From NCBI GenBank assembly GCA_039566865.1, contig CM076955.1, forward strand, positions 6,264,501-6,328,500: a stretch of DNA of 64,000 nucleotides. Direction: 5' to 3'. Source of the stretch: Aurelia coerulea (lineage: Eukaryota; Cnidaria; Scyphozoa; Semaeostomeae; Ulmaridae). Within the stretch, counting starts at the first letter, position 1, and each line of letters begins with the position of its first letter. A program made the position numbers and the translations under genes. Below are positions 9,992-20,792 of this stretch, in pieces. The notes below the pieces were generated by a model. The model was given only the letters and a program-made list of their open reading frames with translations, was not told the DNA's origin and made no database searches.

Positions 9992-10117
9992 ACACAGTGT
10001 GTCATCCTAAATGAAGAAGTATTTCATAACCATGTTCAAAATAGTGAACATAATGTAAATAGAGAAGATCAATCTTATCAACGTTCGGGCTATATAGAGC
10101 CCCAACCTGTAACCAAT

Positions 10118-13024
10118 ATGGACACAAATACTGATTGCTTTGAAGAGATGAAAATGCTCAGACTAAAATACCCAAAAAATGTTATAGTAGGCTACATAAA
10201 CATCAACTCTATAAGGAACAAATTCGAGCATTTTTCTCAGATGATAAGAGACAAGCTTGATGTCTTAATTATTGCAGAGACAAAACTTGATTCATCTTTT
10301 CCGAGCGGTCAGTTTAAAATAAATGGTTTTAAAGCACCGATTAGATTAGACATTACTAGGAACAGTGGAGGACTTCTGGTATACGCAAGAGAGGATATTC
10401 TGTGTAAGAAGATAGAGGGTCTTGAGATACCTAAGGATATTCAGGCTATTCCTATTGAAATCAATATTAGAAAACAGAAATGGCTATTGATACCGCTATA
10501 CAGGAGCCCCACACAAGATCCACGTTATTTTGTTGATAACGTGTGCAGGATTATCGATGGATATGCTCCCTCACGTGAAAATGTCTTACTTATTGGTGAC
10601 TTCAATATGGAAGTAAGTGATAGGGCAATGAGTCCTTTGATTAATACCTGTAACTTATTTAGCCTTCTGAAGGGGCCAACATGTTTTAAGACTTCCAGAG
10701 GGCGATCCATTGATCTCATACTCACAAATAAAAAGCATTCCTTCATGAAAAGCCAGTCATTTGAAACAGGCTTCAGTGATCATCATCACCTGATATACAC
10801 AATACTAAAATCAACCTTCGTAAAACTGCCCCCAAGAACTATCAGATACCGTGAGTATAAAAATTTCTGCGCAGAAGATTTCCAAAGAGACTTGGATATC
10901 AAACTGCGTGACACCATTTCTTCTGACTACCAAGTATTACACTCTGTCACCGAGAGTGTATTGCAGAAACATGCCCCCTTGAAACAAAGGGTGGTTAGGG
11001 GGAATAATAAGCCCCACGTAAAGTCTGATTTGAGAAAAGCGATAATGACAAGAACAAGACTAAAAAAAAAGGCGAATAAATCTGAAAATGAGGAAGATCG
11101 TAAGAAATATAAACAACAGAGAAATCTGATTGTCAGTATGAACAGAAAAGCAAAGCGTGCTTTTTACCATTCTGTAGACATTAACGCTATTGACAATGAC
11201 AAAAAATTTTGGAAAACAGTCAAACCAATGTTTTCCAACGGAAACCCAATGGGGGAGAAAATCGTCCTTATCGAAGAAGGTGAGATTATATCAGATGATA
11301 AAGTGATTGCTGAATGCTTAAATTCCCACTTTGTGAACATCACAGACTCTCTTGGCCTAGATCCATCATTCAAGGACGATGAAATCGATGTGAGTCTGGA
11401 CGAAAAGGTAGACATAGCTATATTAAAGTATAAAAACCATCCAAGTATTGTTGCTATAAAAAGTAAAGTCCCGATTGACCAAAAATTTGAATTTAGTAAT
11501 GTTAATTTGCTAAATGTTATGATTAAAATAGAAGCCTTAGATAATAGTAAGTCAAGTAGTGGCAATATACCAACAAAAATTATACAGCAGGCGAAAGAGG
11601 TGATTTGCCCATACTTAACTGATTGCATAAATGCAACTATGGACAACTGTTGCTTTCCAGATAAACTAAAAGAAGCAGACGTTTGTGCAATCCATAAAAA
11701 GGATGATACATGCCAAAAAGTCAATTATAGACCAATTAGTATCCTATCAGCCATGTCCAAAATTTTTGAACGGATCATGAGTGAGCAAATAAATCAGTAT
11801 TTTGTAGGTATATTGTCTTCATTGCTTTCTGGCTTTCGACAAGGCTATAGCACACAGCATGCTCTGTTTCGAGTCGTTGAGACTTGGAAAAAGTGTCTCG
11901 ATATGTCGGGTATAGTAGGAACAATCCTGATGGATTTGTCAAAAGCATATGATTGTATACCCCACGACCTACTGATTGCAAAGTTAGAGGCATATGGATT
12001 CAAGCAAAATGCTCTAAAACTAGTTTGTAGTTACCTGACAAACCGAACACAAAGGGTCAAAATAGGCTCCACATATAGCTCACCACAACGTGTATCGATT
12101 GGTGTACCACAGGGGTCTGTTCTTGGACCCTTACTTTTCAACATCTTTATAAACGACCTGTTTTATATGGAACTGGAATCGGAGATATGTAACTTTGCTG
12201 ATGACACGACAATTTACGCGTGTGATATATCTGTGGAGGCAGTCATGATTAGATTAGAGGGTGACCTACAGGGATTAATGCAATGGTTTACTGACAACGG
12301 CATGAGTGCCAATCCTTCAAAATTCCAAATCATGTTTTTGGGGCTAAAGGGAACAAATAAACTATGCCTTAACATGAGGGGTCAATTGATTCCATGCAGC
12401 GAACATGTAAAACTTCTGGGGGTAAACATTGACAACTCACTCAAGTTTGAAACGCATGTGAAAGAACTATGTAGGAAGGTCAACCAAAAGGTGCATGCAT
12501 TTGGAAGGTTAAGACCATATTTAGGAGAGCAAAAATCAAAGTTACTTTTAAACTCTGTGGTTATGTCGAATTTTTCCTATTGCCCTCTGATCTGGCTATT
12601 TTGTAGCAAAGTTGCAAATAATCAAATTAATAGCACCCACAAGCGTGCACTGAGAACTTTATATAGAGACTATCAATCCACATTTGAGGAACTTCTAGAT
12701 AGGGTTGAGACAAAGACAATACATAAAAAGAACTTACAAAACCTCATGGTTGAAATTTACAAGTCAATGAACCATCTCAATCCAGAGTACATGTGGAATT
12801 TCTTTGTTAAAAAAGATGTTCCCTACAACCTGCGGACAAAGGAACTATGCAAGCTCCCCTCAGTGAGTTCTCAGCGCTACGGAATAAATTCCTTATCCTT
12901 TAGAGGGAGTCTATTGTGGAACAATCTTAGTGATGACCTAAAATTGACAACTTCTCTCATGAAATTCAAGAAAGAAATACGTTGCTGGGATGGCAATAAC
13001 TGTACGTGCTACATTTGCACTTAA
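10118..13024 (+). CDS. LINE ORF2: AP-endonuclease / reverse transcriptase
   Basis: A 968-aa polyprotein without interruption. The N-terminal APE-type endonuclease shows YININSIRNKF, AETKLD, GDFN and SDHHH, spanning about residues 20-235. A connector contains FWKTVKPMF. The reverse transcriptase blocks follow in order: [45 protein letters not shown], catalytic FADD and LGVNID. The C-terminus ends in a Cys cluster CTCYIC, as in related LINEs. It nicks target DNA and primes reverse transcription. All catalytic motifs are intact, so the copy may be recently active. Cladewise it is CR1/L2-like by motif order; exact clade needs phylogeny. Confidence 0.93.
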   Translation: MDTNTDCFEEMKMLRLKYPKNVIVGYININSIRNKFEHFSQMIRDKLDVLIIAETKLDSSFPSGQFKINGFKAPIRLDITRNSGGLLVYAREDILCKKIEGLEIPKDIQAIPIEINIRKQKWLLIPLYRSPTQDPRYFVDNVCRIIDGYAPSRENVLLIGDFNMEVSDRAMSPLINTCNLFSLLKGPTCFKTSRGRSIDLILTNKKHSFMKSQSFETGFSDHHHLIYTILKSTFVKLPPRTIRYREYKNFCAEDFQRDLDIKLRDTISSDYQVLHSVTESVLQKHAPLKQRVVRGNNKPHVKSDLRKAIMTRTRLKKKANKSENEEDRKKYKQQRNLIVSMNRKAKRAFYHSVDINAIDNDKKFWKTVKPMFSNGNPMGEKIVLIEEGEIISDDKVIAECLNSHFVNITDSLGLDPSFKDDEIDVSLDEKVDIAILKYKNHPSIVAIKSKVPIDQKFEFSNVNLLNVMIKIEALDNSKSSSGNIPTKIIQQAKEVICPYLTDCINATMDNCCFPDKLKEADVCAIHKKDDTCQKVNYRPISILSAMSKIFERIMSEQINQYFVGILSSLLSGFRQGYSTQHALFRVVETWKKCLDMSGIVGTILMDLSKAYDCIPHDLLIAKLEAYGFKQNALKLVCSYLTNRTQRVKIGSTYSSPQRVSIGVPQGSVLGPLLFNIFINDLFYMELESEICNFADDTTIYACDISVEAVMIRLEGDLQGLMQWFTDNGMSANPSKFQIMFLGLKGTNKLCLNMRGQLIPCSEHVKLLGVNIDNSLKFETHVKELCRKVNQKVHAFGRLRPYLGEQKSKLLLNSVVMSNFSYCPLIWLFCSKVANNQINSTHKRALRTLYRDYQSTFEELLDRVETKTIHKKNLQNLMVEIYKSMNHLNPEYMWNFFVKKDVPYNLRTKELCKLPSVSSQRYGINSLSFRGSLLWNNLSDDLKLTTSLMKFKKEIRCWDGNNCTCYICT

Positions 13025-13567
13025 TTTAGGATAATTCATTAGGGTTTTTTATCTTTTTGTTATATTGTATATTGTATATTATAGATAGTTGGTGTTAATT
13101 AGTTGTTGTTAACTAGATCAAAACCAACTGTAAATAAGTTTATGATTATGATTATGATTATTAGCGGAAAAGACAATCGCTAGAACAATTGAAAACGCAG
13201 ATTTTGGCGTTTTCGGGTGGTTCTCACAACAATCACTATTGTTATTACTATTGTCTCTCGGCGAGAATTGCTATTGTTCAAGGTTTAGTCATAACTCCGC
13301 CAACCCTGGAGATATTTTAACCGGCATCCAAACTTGTACACCCAAACTTCTGGAGAGTAGATTTCTTAAAAAAGTTTGGGAAGTCTCAAGCAGTTTTTGT
13401 CCTGGTTGCGTTTTATGAAGGTAGGTAACATTTAGAAAAATCTTCACGGGTTTCATTTGTCTCCTTCGCTTTTTAGCCGTCTGATTGGTCCATGAAAATG
13501 AGGCTTTGGCGGTTTCGGCCATAGGCCACGAGCAGTCGCCTATGTAAGACAAATGATTCCTATACTT

Positions 13568-13783
13568 ATTCCCAGTATTGTTTTCGTGACATAGTAGCTA
13601 CAGAGAGACAGTGTGATTTTTGATTGGTCAACACTAACAGATGTTAGAATTTGAAAACACTGTAACTAAACTAAAGAAACTTTCTTTAGTTACAAGAAGT
13701 TTGCTTATGTTATACCTGTTATACAAGGATCAACAGGACCGCAATTACTCTGTGTACTATGTCACGAAAACAGTACTGGGAAT
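13568..13783. mobile_element. Short MITE with ATTCCCAGTATTG ends
   Basis: ATTCCCAGTATTGTTTTCG at the left pairs with CGAAAACAGTACTGGGAAT at the right; each arm continues with GACATAGTA and its complement. An inner hairpin around GTAACTAAACTAAAGAAAC lies in the loop. Its right end overlaps the 36-bp repeat that mirrors 8551-8586. Confidence 0.6.
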
Positions 13784-13811
13784 TAACACAGTTCCTACAA
13801 GGTAGGCGCCC
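13776..13811. repeat. 36-bp inverted repeat, right member
   Basis: The inverted partner of 8551-8586, 34/36 identical, about 5.2 kb away on the far side of the LINE. Confidence 0.7.
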
Positions 13812-13956
13812 TTGGGAAGACCCTGGGAAGATCCTTCAAACCCAAGAAACGCTCAAAACGCACGTGCCTAAAATCATTAACAAAATCCCCCAATATTTCT
13901 ACCTTACAGCAATGACTTCAAAAAGTTTCGGCTCATCTTATCCTGTGGGGCATTAA

Positions 13957-14272
13957 AGGGGCTGGATCACGTAAAGTAAACAAACTTCTTTCGAAATGAC
14001 GATTTTGCAGTTTTTTGACAGGCCATATCAGACAGATTTTCCACCATTTTTCTCAAAATGAAATTGAAGATGAACTCTTGAACTTCAAAGAGAAACAAAC
14101 GAAACAACCATATGTTGTAAGATTGCAAAGATATTGGTGGATTTTTAGTAGTAACTTTATTGTGGATTCACCCCATCCACCAAAATCTGTGCAGAACACT
14201 ATGGCCACATGTGGGCAAAAATATAGATTATAGAGATAACAGATTTGTTTACGGTTACGTGACCCAGCCCCT
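13957..14272. mobile_element. TTAA-target MITE (AGGGGCTGG ends)
   Basis: AGGGGCTGGATCACGT on the left mirrors ACGTGACCCAGCCCCT on the right with one extra base. TTAA flanks both sides (13953-13956, 14273-14276). 316 bp, no meaningful ORF. TTAA targets occur in piggyBac and Kolobok; the A/GGGG start leans to Kolobok (inference). Confidence 0.75.
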
Positions 14273-14276
14273 TTAA

Positions 14277-15688
14277 AGGGCCGCAAGAAGAGTTTAGTGT
14301 AAAATAAAAAACCATACCAGATACCAGAATGGTCATTCGTTGTTTCTTCATTGCTTCGTTTTCAAACGATATAAATCCCTTGTTTTCTCAAGTTGAATCC
14401 CTTGTTTTCTCAAGTTGAGTTTTCTCAACACGTTTCAATCTTGTATTAAAAATGATTATCAAATTCAATTTTTAGAAGAGGATTTTTCAATGACATGAAT
14501 AAACGAAAGTATGCTTTTCGTTACAAAGCGATGTCACATTGTCACATCAAAGAATAACCAGCGAGCCAGCAACTGCAGATTATGGAAAGGATCATGTGTT
14601 TCTGGAGAGGAAGATTGCGTTTTGAAAGAATGGATTTCGATTTGTTGCGACCGAAGCTGTAACAACATTCCCACAAAACATTTACATATAGCGACGAATA
14701 GACCTTTTAGCCATTCTACAAAAGTGTCCGAATTGAGCGACATTTTCAAATGTTCATACATGTTATGCACACATTTAAAAAACAGCCTTCAATCATTATT
14801 ATGCACATTAGAAAGTTCGTCAGATTTCTACAAGATGTACAAAAATAACGATCGATCATAACTCTTAACTTATAGCAAAATCTAAAAGGACCGTTTGTTC
14901 CCTTATTACGTTAAACTTAGATGCCATTACACAGAAGACCGCGCAAAAGACTTTAAGACAAAAACAGGCAATGGAATACCCCTTAGTCCCTATATATATC
15001 TTGTACGAAAATCATTTAAATCATTATTGTTATAATTACGTTTCTGCGAATCAGCACACCAATATCATCAAGGATTATCAAGATAACATAAAGGACTAAG
15101 ATAGATAGATCAGGTTCAAAATCCCTGGAACGGCAGAGCTTTGGTTAGACTGATTCGTAGTTCGTAGTTATCGCTATTGATAGACTGATGGACGCTCGAA
15201 CTGTTTTTGTCGTTGTTGTTGTTGCGATAACTGGGACTATTTCGTGAGTCTAAGCTTTGGTTTCAGAGTACAAACCTTGCTCTTTCGATTGGTGGCCTTA
15301 ATCTTAGCTTCTTTATGTTACCTTGGTATTACGTAGCCATGGAATATTTCTGATAAAGTAACATAGCGTGGGAATTTGATAATCTAAGATTTTCTTCTGG
15401 TGGACTGGGTTTTCTATCTTGTGGACCGGATGACTCAATAAATGCCATTTTAACGCAAAATCGCGAAATACTATTTTCTATTGACCTTGAATACAACTGC
15501 TTTTGAGGAAGAACAACATGATGTTAAAGATATAAGTGATCGCTATTAGGAAATCATGAAAAAGAGCAATAGCATCTCATTACAGGCTGCATTTTAGAAA
15601 CAAAGCAATGTCTTCCAATTTCAAACGAAAGTCCGAGTATTGATAGTTCCAGGAATGATAACCATACTACATCACGGACCATGGGTAG
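14277..15688. other. Gene-free stretch
   Basis: No supported gene. A duplicated block ATCCCTTGTTTTCTCAAG occurs twice in tandem near 14376-14417. The 116-codon plus frame at 14511-14861 has no recognisable domain. Confidence 0.4.
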
Positions 15689-15889
15689 TTAGACACTGCT
15701 GGTGTGCTTTTATGGAGGAGCGCTGGATAATATGTATCTGCGGAGGAAATCTTTTATATTACTGCGGAGGAGATATCGAAAGATTTTGTTCTTTCAATAT
15801 CTCCTCTGCAGTGCTATAAAAACAATTCCTCCGCAGGTATATCTAACCCAGCGCTCCTCCGTAGGAGCAAAAAAACCAGCAGTGTCTAA
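15689..15889. mobile_element. 200-bp fold-back hairpin
   Basis: Left GTTAGACACTGCTGG pairs with right CCAGCAGTGTCTAAC exactly. Internal pairs include GGAGGAGCGCTGG with CCAGCGCTCCTCC, and TGCGGAGGA with TCCTCCGCA. The arms cover nearly the whole length. Confidence 0.75.
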
Positions 15890-15952
15890 CAACCCATGCA
15901 CGGACATATGCAACAACCAAGCAAAAGGTTCTACAAGGTTGTCACAAATTAT

Positions 15953-16076
15953 AGTCTGCCTCAAGTCGGATGTCACCTGCAAATGCCTGCGAATAACAAC
16001 AATAGAAGTGTCTTGCAAAGGAATTTCGCGTTATCGCAAATCTCAGGTGACATCTAATGCATCTAATTTGAAACGG
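15953..16076. mobile_element. Short palindromic MITE, TGAGATAGAC family, diverged copy
   Basis: Contains GATGTCACCTGCAAATGCC and GCGTTATCGCAAATCTCAGG, blocks shared with 22792-22912 and 59708-59821. Family ends resemble GTCTATCTCAAATTAGATG. A further half copy follows near 16130-16180. Confidence 0.55.
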
Positions 16077-16389
16077 ACTTTAGGTGTGTCACATGAAAAT
16101 AGCCATACACATACGAAGAAGTGTTTTGTAATCCTGCGTCATCGCATATCTCAATTGACATCTTATTTGAGACGGACTTCAACATTCCCAGTACATAAAA
16201 AAATTGTCACAATTTTTCACCTTTGGCAGAATTTGAGTCACCCCAAACATCCCTTTGAAAAGATTTTGTGGAATTCTAGCATTAAAGGAAATCGATTAAC
16301 CAAAACACTAATCTATTTCACCAGACACAGCACTTCTTTGCTATTCCATATTCAAGTTCCCATCATTATGAAACGTACTTTCTCGTAGG

Positions 16390-18168
16390 AAAAGGCTGAC
16401 TTTCGGAACGACTTTGTTTGGAAGAAACATGCAAGAAAAATGAATTTCAAAACTCACAGCTGCATCTTTAAAGGCGCCGAGTCCGCATAAATAGCCTGCT
16501 CATGACCAATATCAACTTCTTTTCATTCATCAAACAAAAGTTATCAAAATATCATCCTCAAACAAATTCTTGAGAATAACGCAAGAACTTGCTGCAAACT
16601 GCTATTGACGTTACCACTATTGTGCGATAACAGCAATTTGTCAGCAGAAATTCAGAAAAGCATTAATGTTCATGTATTTATATGGACTTAAATGCAATGT
16701 GGTACTTCTAAACTGCCACAAAATCAATCTAGATAAATCATAGTTATCAGTTTGAGTGAAATTCTCTTTTCCTATAACTTATCTATTTGTCTTGTTTATC
16801 TACTCAGTATACGGACATAGAAACGTGGAGCGATAAATTTGGCTTGTTGACAGTATTGAGGCCTACTGTTTCGACCTGAATAAGTAGATAACTCATAATT
16901 TGGTTAGTTTTAAACCTTGTGTGAAGAATAGACTGTTCAAATCTAAGTCGGACTTCAGATATGAATAATCTGAAGTTCGTTCTTTCTCAATCCTTAATAT
17001 AAAACGTTATCAATGTGAGGAGAATCTTGTTATTTCACCTATTTTCCAGAACTTCTAAAGTTCCTTCAAGTTGTTTCATAATGACAGGAACGTAAGATTA
17101 GTAATATGTCAAAATCTAACGAATTTGAATCGTAGTAAAATAGAGCTTATACGAAAATATATAAATAATTGCCAAATCTGCCTCGTAAATATATTCAAAA
17201 CATTAGCACGATGAAGTGTCGTTAAATTGGGTGCATCAACATCAGCATTTTGCCATAGGGTACCTTATGCTTGCAAAATTAGTTTCCCTAAAATCGGTTT
17301 TATAATTTGGGAGTTATAAAGACTTTACAAATGTCTTGTCATGGGAGATGAAAACAATGACAAAGCTTGAACAAAAGTCTCTTCTTTCATTTGTTTGTAT
17401 AGTATCTTATTTGTAAAGAATTATGTAAAAGAAGCATATTTCCTTTATTCCCTTGACACATAAAATTTTGAGGTAAACATTCACCCTACGAACGCCCTAT
17501 GAACGCCCTATGAACGCCCTATGAAATCCCCTACGAATGCTTAAAACCGATGTTGTATATCGATCCCTTGCACAAAACCTAAATCATGAAATAGATACCT
17601 AAACATGGTCTCTAAGTTTAAGTTACAATTTTGTCAATAACTTAAGCAGGAATCATTGAAATCAGCCAACTGAATAAAATTCTACTCGCGTCCGAACGTG
17701 CATCACGGCAACTCTGCCAGTATGTACAAGTGTTAAGTGAAAAGTGCACGGAAAATTTCTTGCTGCACTGCCGCTCTTATCATCAGTAGAGAAATAATCT
17801 CCTCAACCGCGTACAAACAACTTTGCTTTCATACAGTTTGTCAAACCTTTCGAATGTGGAATTAGTTTCAATAATCTTGTATGGTGATGATGTAACGCTA
17901 CCTTTTAAATCAAATATATCAATCATTGAAGCTTCACTAGAGTTCCTCGAATCATTAAAAATATGTTGTTAAATTATTTCAGTGAAATTTACTCTCCTCT
18001 TCCCACCTTTGTATCATTTTGTTTCTTTTTGAAGCTCGTGCTTCAATATGTTAATTGATTGTTTTCATGTAAATGTTCTGTGTCAATGTACTGACATGCT
18101 CTCTGTGGTACAATCTTGCAACTATGTTCTGTTATTGTAAATTTTAGATTGATATACATATTTGATTC
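16390..18168. other. Gene-free stretch
   Basis: AT-rich DNA with no supported gene. A small tandem repeat of 11-bp units CCTATGAACGC lies at about 17487-17525. Confidence 0.4.
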
Positions 18169-18169
18169 A

Positions 18170-18763
18170 CCGGGTGTCCCAAAAAACGGATACAGATTTG
18201 GTGGACTCCAGCGATATTAATCTAGCTTTAATCAATGGCTAATCACTCTCCTCGATAGTTAACTTGAAGAAGGATGCCTCGTTAGTAGGTACTGGTGCTT
18301 TGAGAGCAGAAATGTCAATCTGGAAAGCTTAAATTTACGTCAACCTGCAAACCAGAGCTTTGGCCTTTTGGCCTGAGGAAGTCCCTGAAGCACTTCGAAA
18401 TTAAGAACTGAAATTAATGAAAATTAAGAAACTGCCCCATGGGTGACTGGGTGTGACTTCTGAAAAAGAGACTAACACCAAATCTAATATTGCTCAAATT
18501 TTATCAAGGCTATCGTTGATTTGTACTCTCTGCCTTAAGAATTTGCTCATGCTAGAAGGCTAAAGCTCTGGTTTCCAGGAAGAGGCAAATTTGAGCTTTC
18601 AAGATTAATGTGTCTTCTCTCAAAGCACAAATACCAACAAACGAGGTACCTATGTTCAAGTTAACTATCGAGGCATATTTTTAGAGTAATTAGACATTGA
18701 TTGAAGCTAAATTCACATCGCTGGAGTAAACCAAATCCGTATACATTTTTTTGGGACACCCGG
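18170..18763. mobile_element. CCGGGTG family A fold-back MITE, copy 1
   Basis: The left end CCGGGTGTCCCAAAAAAC pairs with the right end TTTTTTGGGACACCCGG; arms extend more than 200 bp each, including CTCGATAGTTAACTTGAA. The left flank is CA in place of TA; TA is present on the right. About 594 bp, no ORF. Confidence 0.75.
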
Positions 18764-19089
18764 TATATATAAAAGTGTTAGGTCATCATTATGTGGTTCA
18801 GTCAAACATGTTTACCTAATTTTGGAACACCGGGTATTCTGAATTAGCCTTCGTAGTTACATTGCGTCTGCAGATGTAAAATATGCTTGGACATTCAAGT
18901 TATGAGTGCTGATAACTGGCTTACGAGGCAGATTTTGAAACTATACGAATACGGCAAGAAATATAAGCTTATATATGTGAAAATGTCCCATACGAAACTG
19001 GTGTGCTGTCCTTTGGTCACAAGATAGTATGATCTAAAAGGGAAAAGAAACGGGATCAGGACAGTTTGAAAATATGATACCGTAGCTGG

Positions 19090-20782
19090 AAGATAAGGCT
19101 CAAATCCTTACTGGTTGTCAGAGCATGCGGAAATCATCCAATTTCATGCTTGTCAGCCAATGAGATCACCGCTTTCTAGCCCCTGGAGACAAAATCGGTC
19201 GTTTGAGGTAAATTTTCTAGTACCCTCACTAAAACTGAAATGGATGCTAAAATACTTCAGTTATTTGCAATTTTTTTTAATAAATCAGTTGTGGGGATGT
19301 CCGTCCAGAGTTGTTTACATGTTTAGGCACACAGCTCGTTTGGGGCCGGAGCTGCGTTCATTTTCCGGTCGAAGAATATTGACCTTCGTTGAAATATCTA
19401 TAGAAATCGCTACAAATGAGATATACAGATAAGAATTTCAGTGATTACGCATACTGACCTGAGCAATAACCGAAACTCTTTCACTGCTATCATATCTCAA
19501 AATTGGAGGCAATTTCTAACGATTTCTGTTAGAGACATCATTTGGGCCTAAGCTTGTCCTCGCTTAAAACTCATTCCATTGCACTTAAAAAGTAATGGTA
19601 AAGTTCTTGAGCTAGATAATGCGCTTACCCATGACTCAGACACCAGTTTGACTTTGTTTGCCTTCTTTAATTTGCCAAATTTTTGTAAGAAACAACCAGT
19701 TGTGGGCGAATTGCAAAAACTTTCCTCGGTCCATATTTTTCTCTACACAGATTCTCCGCTTCAAACAACAAACAGTGAACTTTGACATTGTATCATAAAA
19801 GTCTTGCATCACAGAACATTCCTTTTGAACGATTCCATGCGCTTTAGCGAGGCACTCGTGAATTGTATTCACGCATTTCGTTCTTTTCGTTCTTATTTCC
19901 ATCAATGCAAAACATAAAAAGAACAAGACATTGTTTTGGGTTCGCTAAAAAAGATACCCGGTTTTGCACTTTTGTTTGTTTGCATTGACTGATTGAACCA
20001 AATCCGTGAAAACAATTCACGAGTGCCTCGCTAAGGCGCATGGAATCGTTCTATAGGAATGTTTTGTGATGCAAGACTTTTATGATACAAAGTTCACTGT
20101 TTGTTGTTTGAAGCGGATAGACTGTGCAGATAAAAATATGGACCGAGGAGAGAGTTTGCAATTCACCCACAACTGGTCGTTTCTTATAAAAATTTGCTAA
20201 TGTAAAAAAGGCAAACGAAGTCAAACTGGTGCCTGAGTCATGGGTAAGTGCATTATTCAGCTCTAGAATTTTACCATTACTTTTTAAGTGCAATGGAATG
20301 AGTTTTAAGCGAGGACAAGCTTAGGCCCAAATGATATCTCTACCAGAAATCATTAGAAATTGCCTCCAATTTTGAGATATGATAGCAGTAAAGGAGTTTG
20401 GGTTATTGCTGAGGTCAGTATGCATAATTGCTGAAATTCTTATCTGTATATCTCATTTGTAGCGATTTCTATAGATATTTCAATGAAGGTCAATATTCTT
20501 CGACCGGAAAATGAACGCAGCTCCGGCCCCAAACAAGCTGTGTGCCTAAACATGTAAACAACTCTGGACGGACATCCCAACAACTGATTTATAAAAAAAA
20601 ATTGCGAATAACTGAAGTATTCTAGCATCCATTTCAGTTTTAGTGAGGGTACTAGAAAATTTACCTCAAACGACCGATTTTGTCTCCAGGGGCTAGAAAG
20701 CGGTGATCTCATTGGCTGACAAGCTTGAAATTGGATGATTTCCGCATGCTCTGACAACCAGTAAGGATTTGAGCCTTATCTT
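19090..20782. mobile_element. 1.7-kb fold-back element with 10-bp target duplication
   Basis: A near-perfect giant palindrome: two arms of about 800 bp around a loop near 19890-19990. The ends AAGATAAGGCTCAAATCC and their complement abut exact 10-bp direct repeats CCGTAGCTGG at 19080-19089 and 20783-20792. Each arm holds the same ~105-codon open frame (19115-19432 plus; 20440-20757 minus) and a second of 68-80 codons; no domain is recognised and mirror symmetry explains both. A 9-10-bp duplication with very long inverted arms fits Mutator-like fold-backs. Confidence 0.9.
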
Positions 20783-20792
20783 CCGTAGCTGG

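Larger units (their letters stand above)
8600..13165 (+). mobile_element. Apparently intact CR1-like LINE with two ORFs
   Basis: The element has ORF1 (8681-9991), a 126-nt spacer, ORF2 (10118-13024), a short 3' UTR ending near CCAACTGTAAATAAG, and a (TGATTA)n tail. Neither ORF has a premature stop. The same 3' terminus ends the fragments at 39000-39361 and 53935-54240. The 5' boundary is not defined and no target duplication was found. A short tandem-repeat tail instead of poly(A) is typical of CR1/L2-type LINEs. Confidence 0.85.

Noticed and set aside
15702..16388. 228-codon open frame on the plus strand
   Set aside because: It starts inside a 200-bp hairpin and crosses a MITE; composition is random and no domain or splice context is seen.
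19115..19432. 105-codon frame present on both arms of the 1.7-kb palindrome
   Set aside because: The duplication is forced by the inverted symmetry, so its repetition is no evidence for coding.
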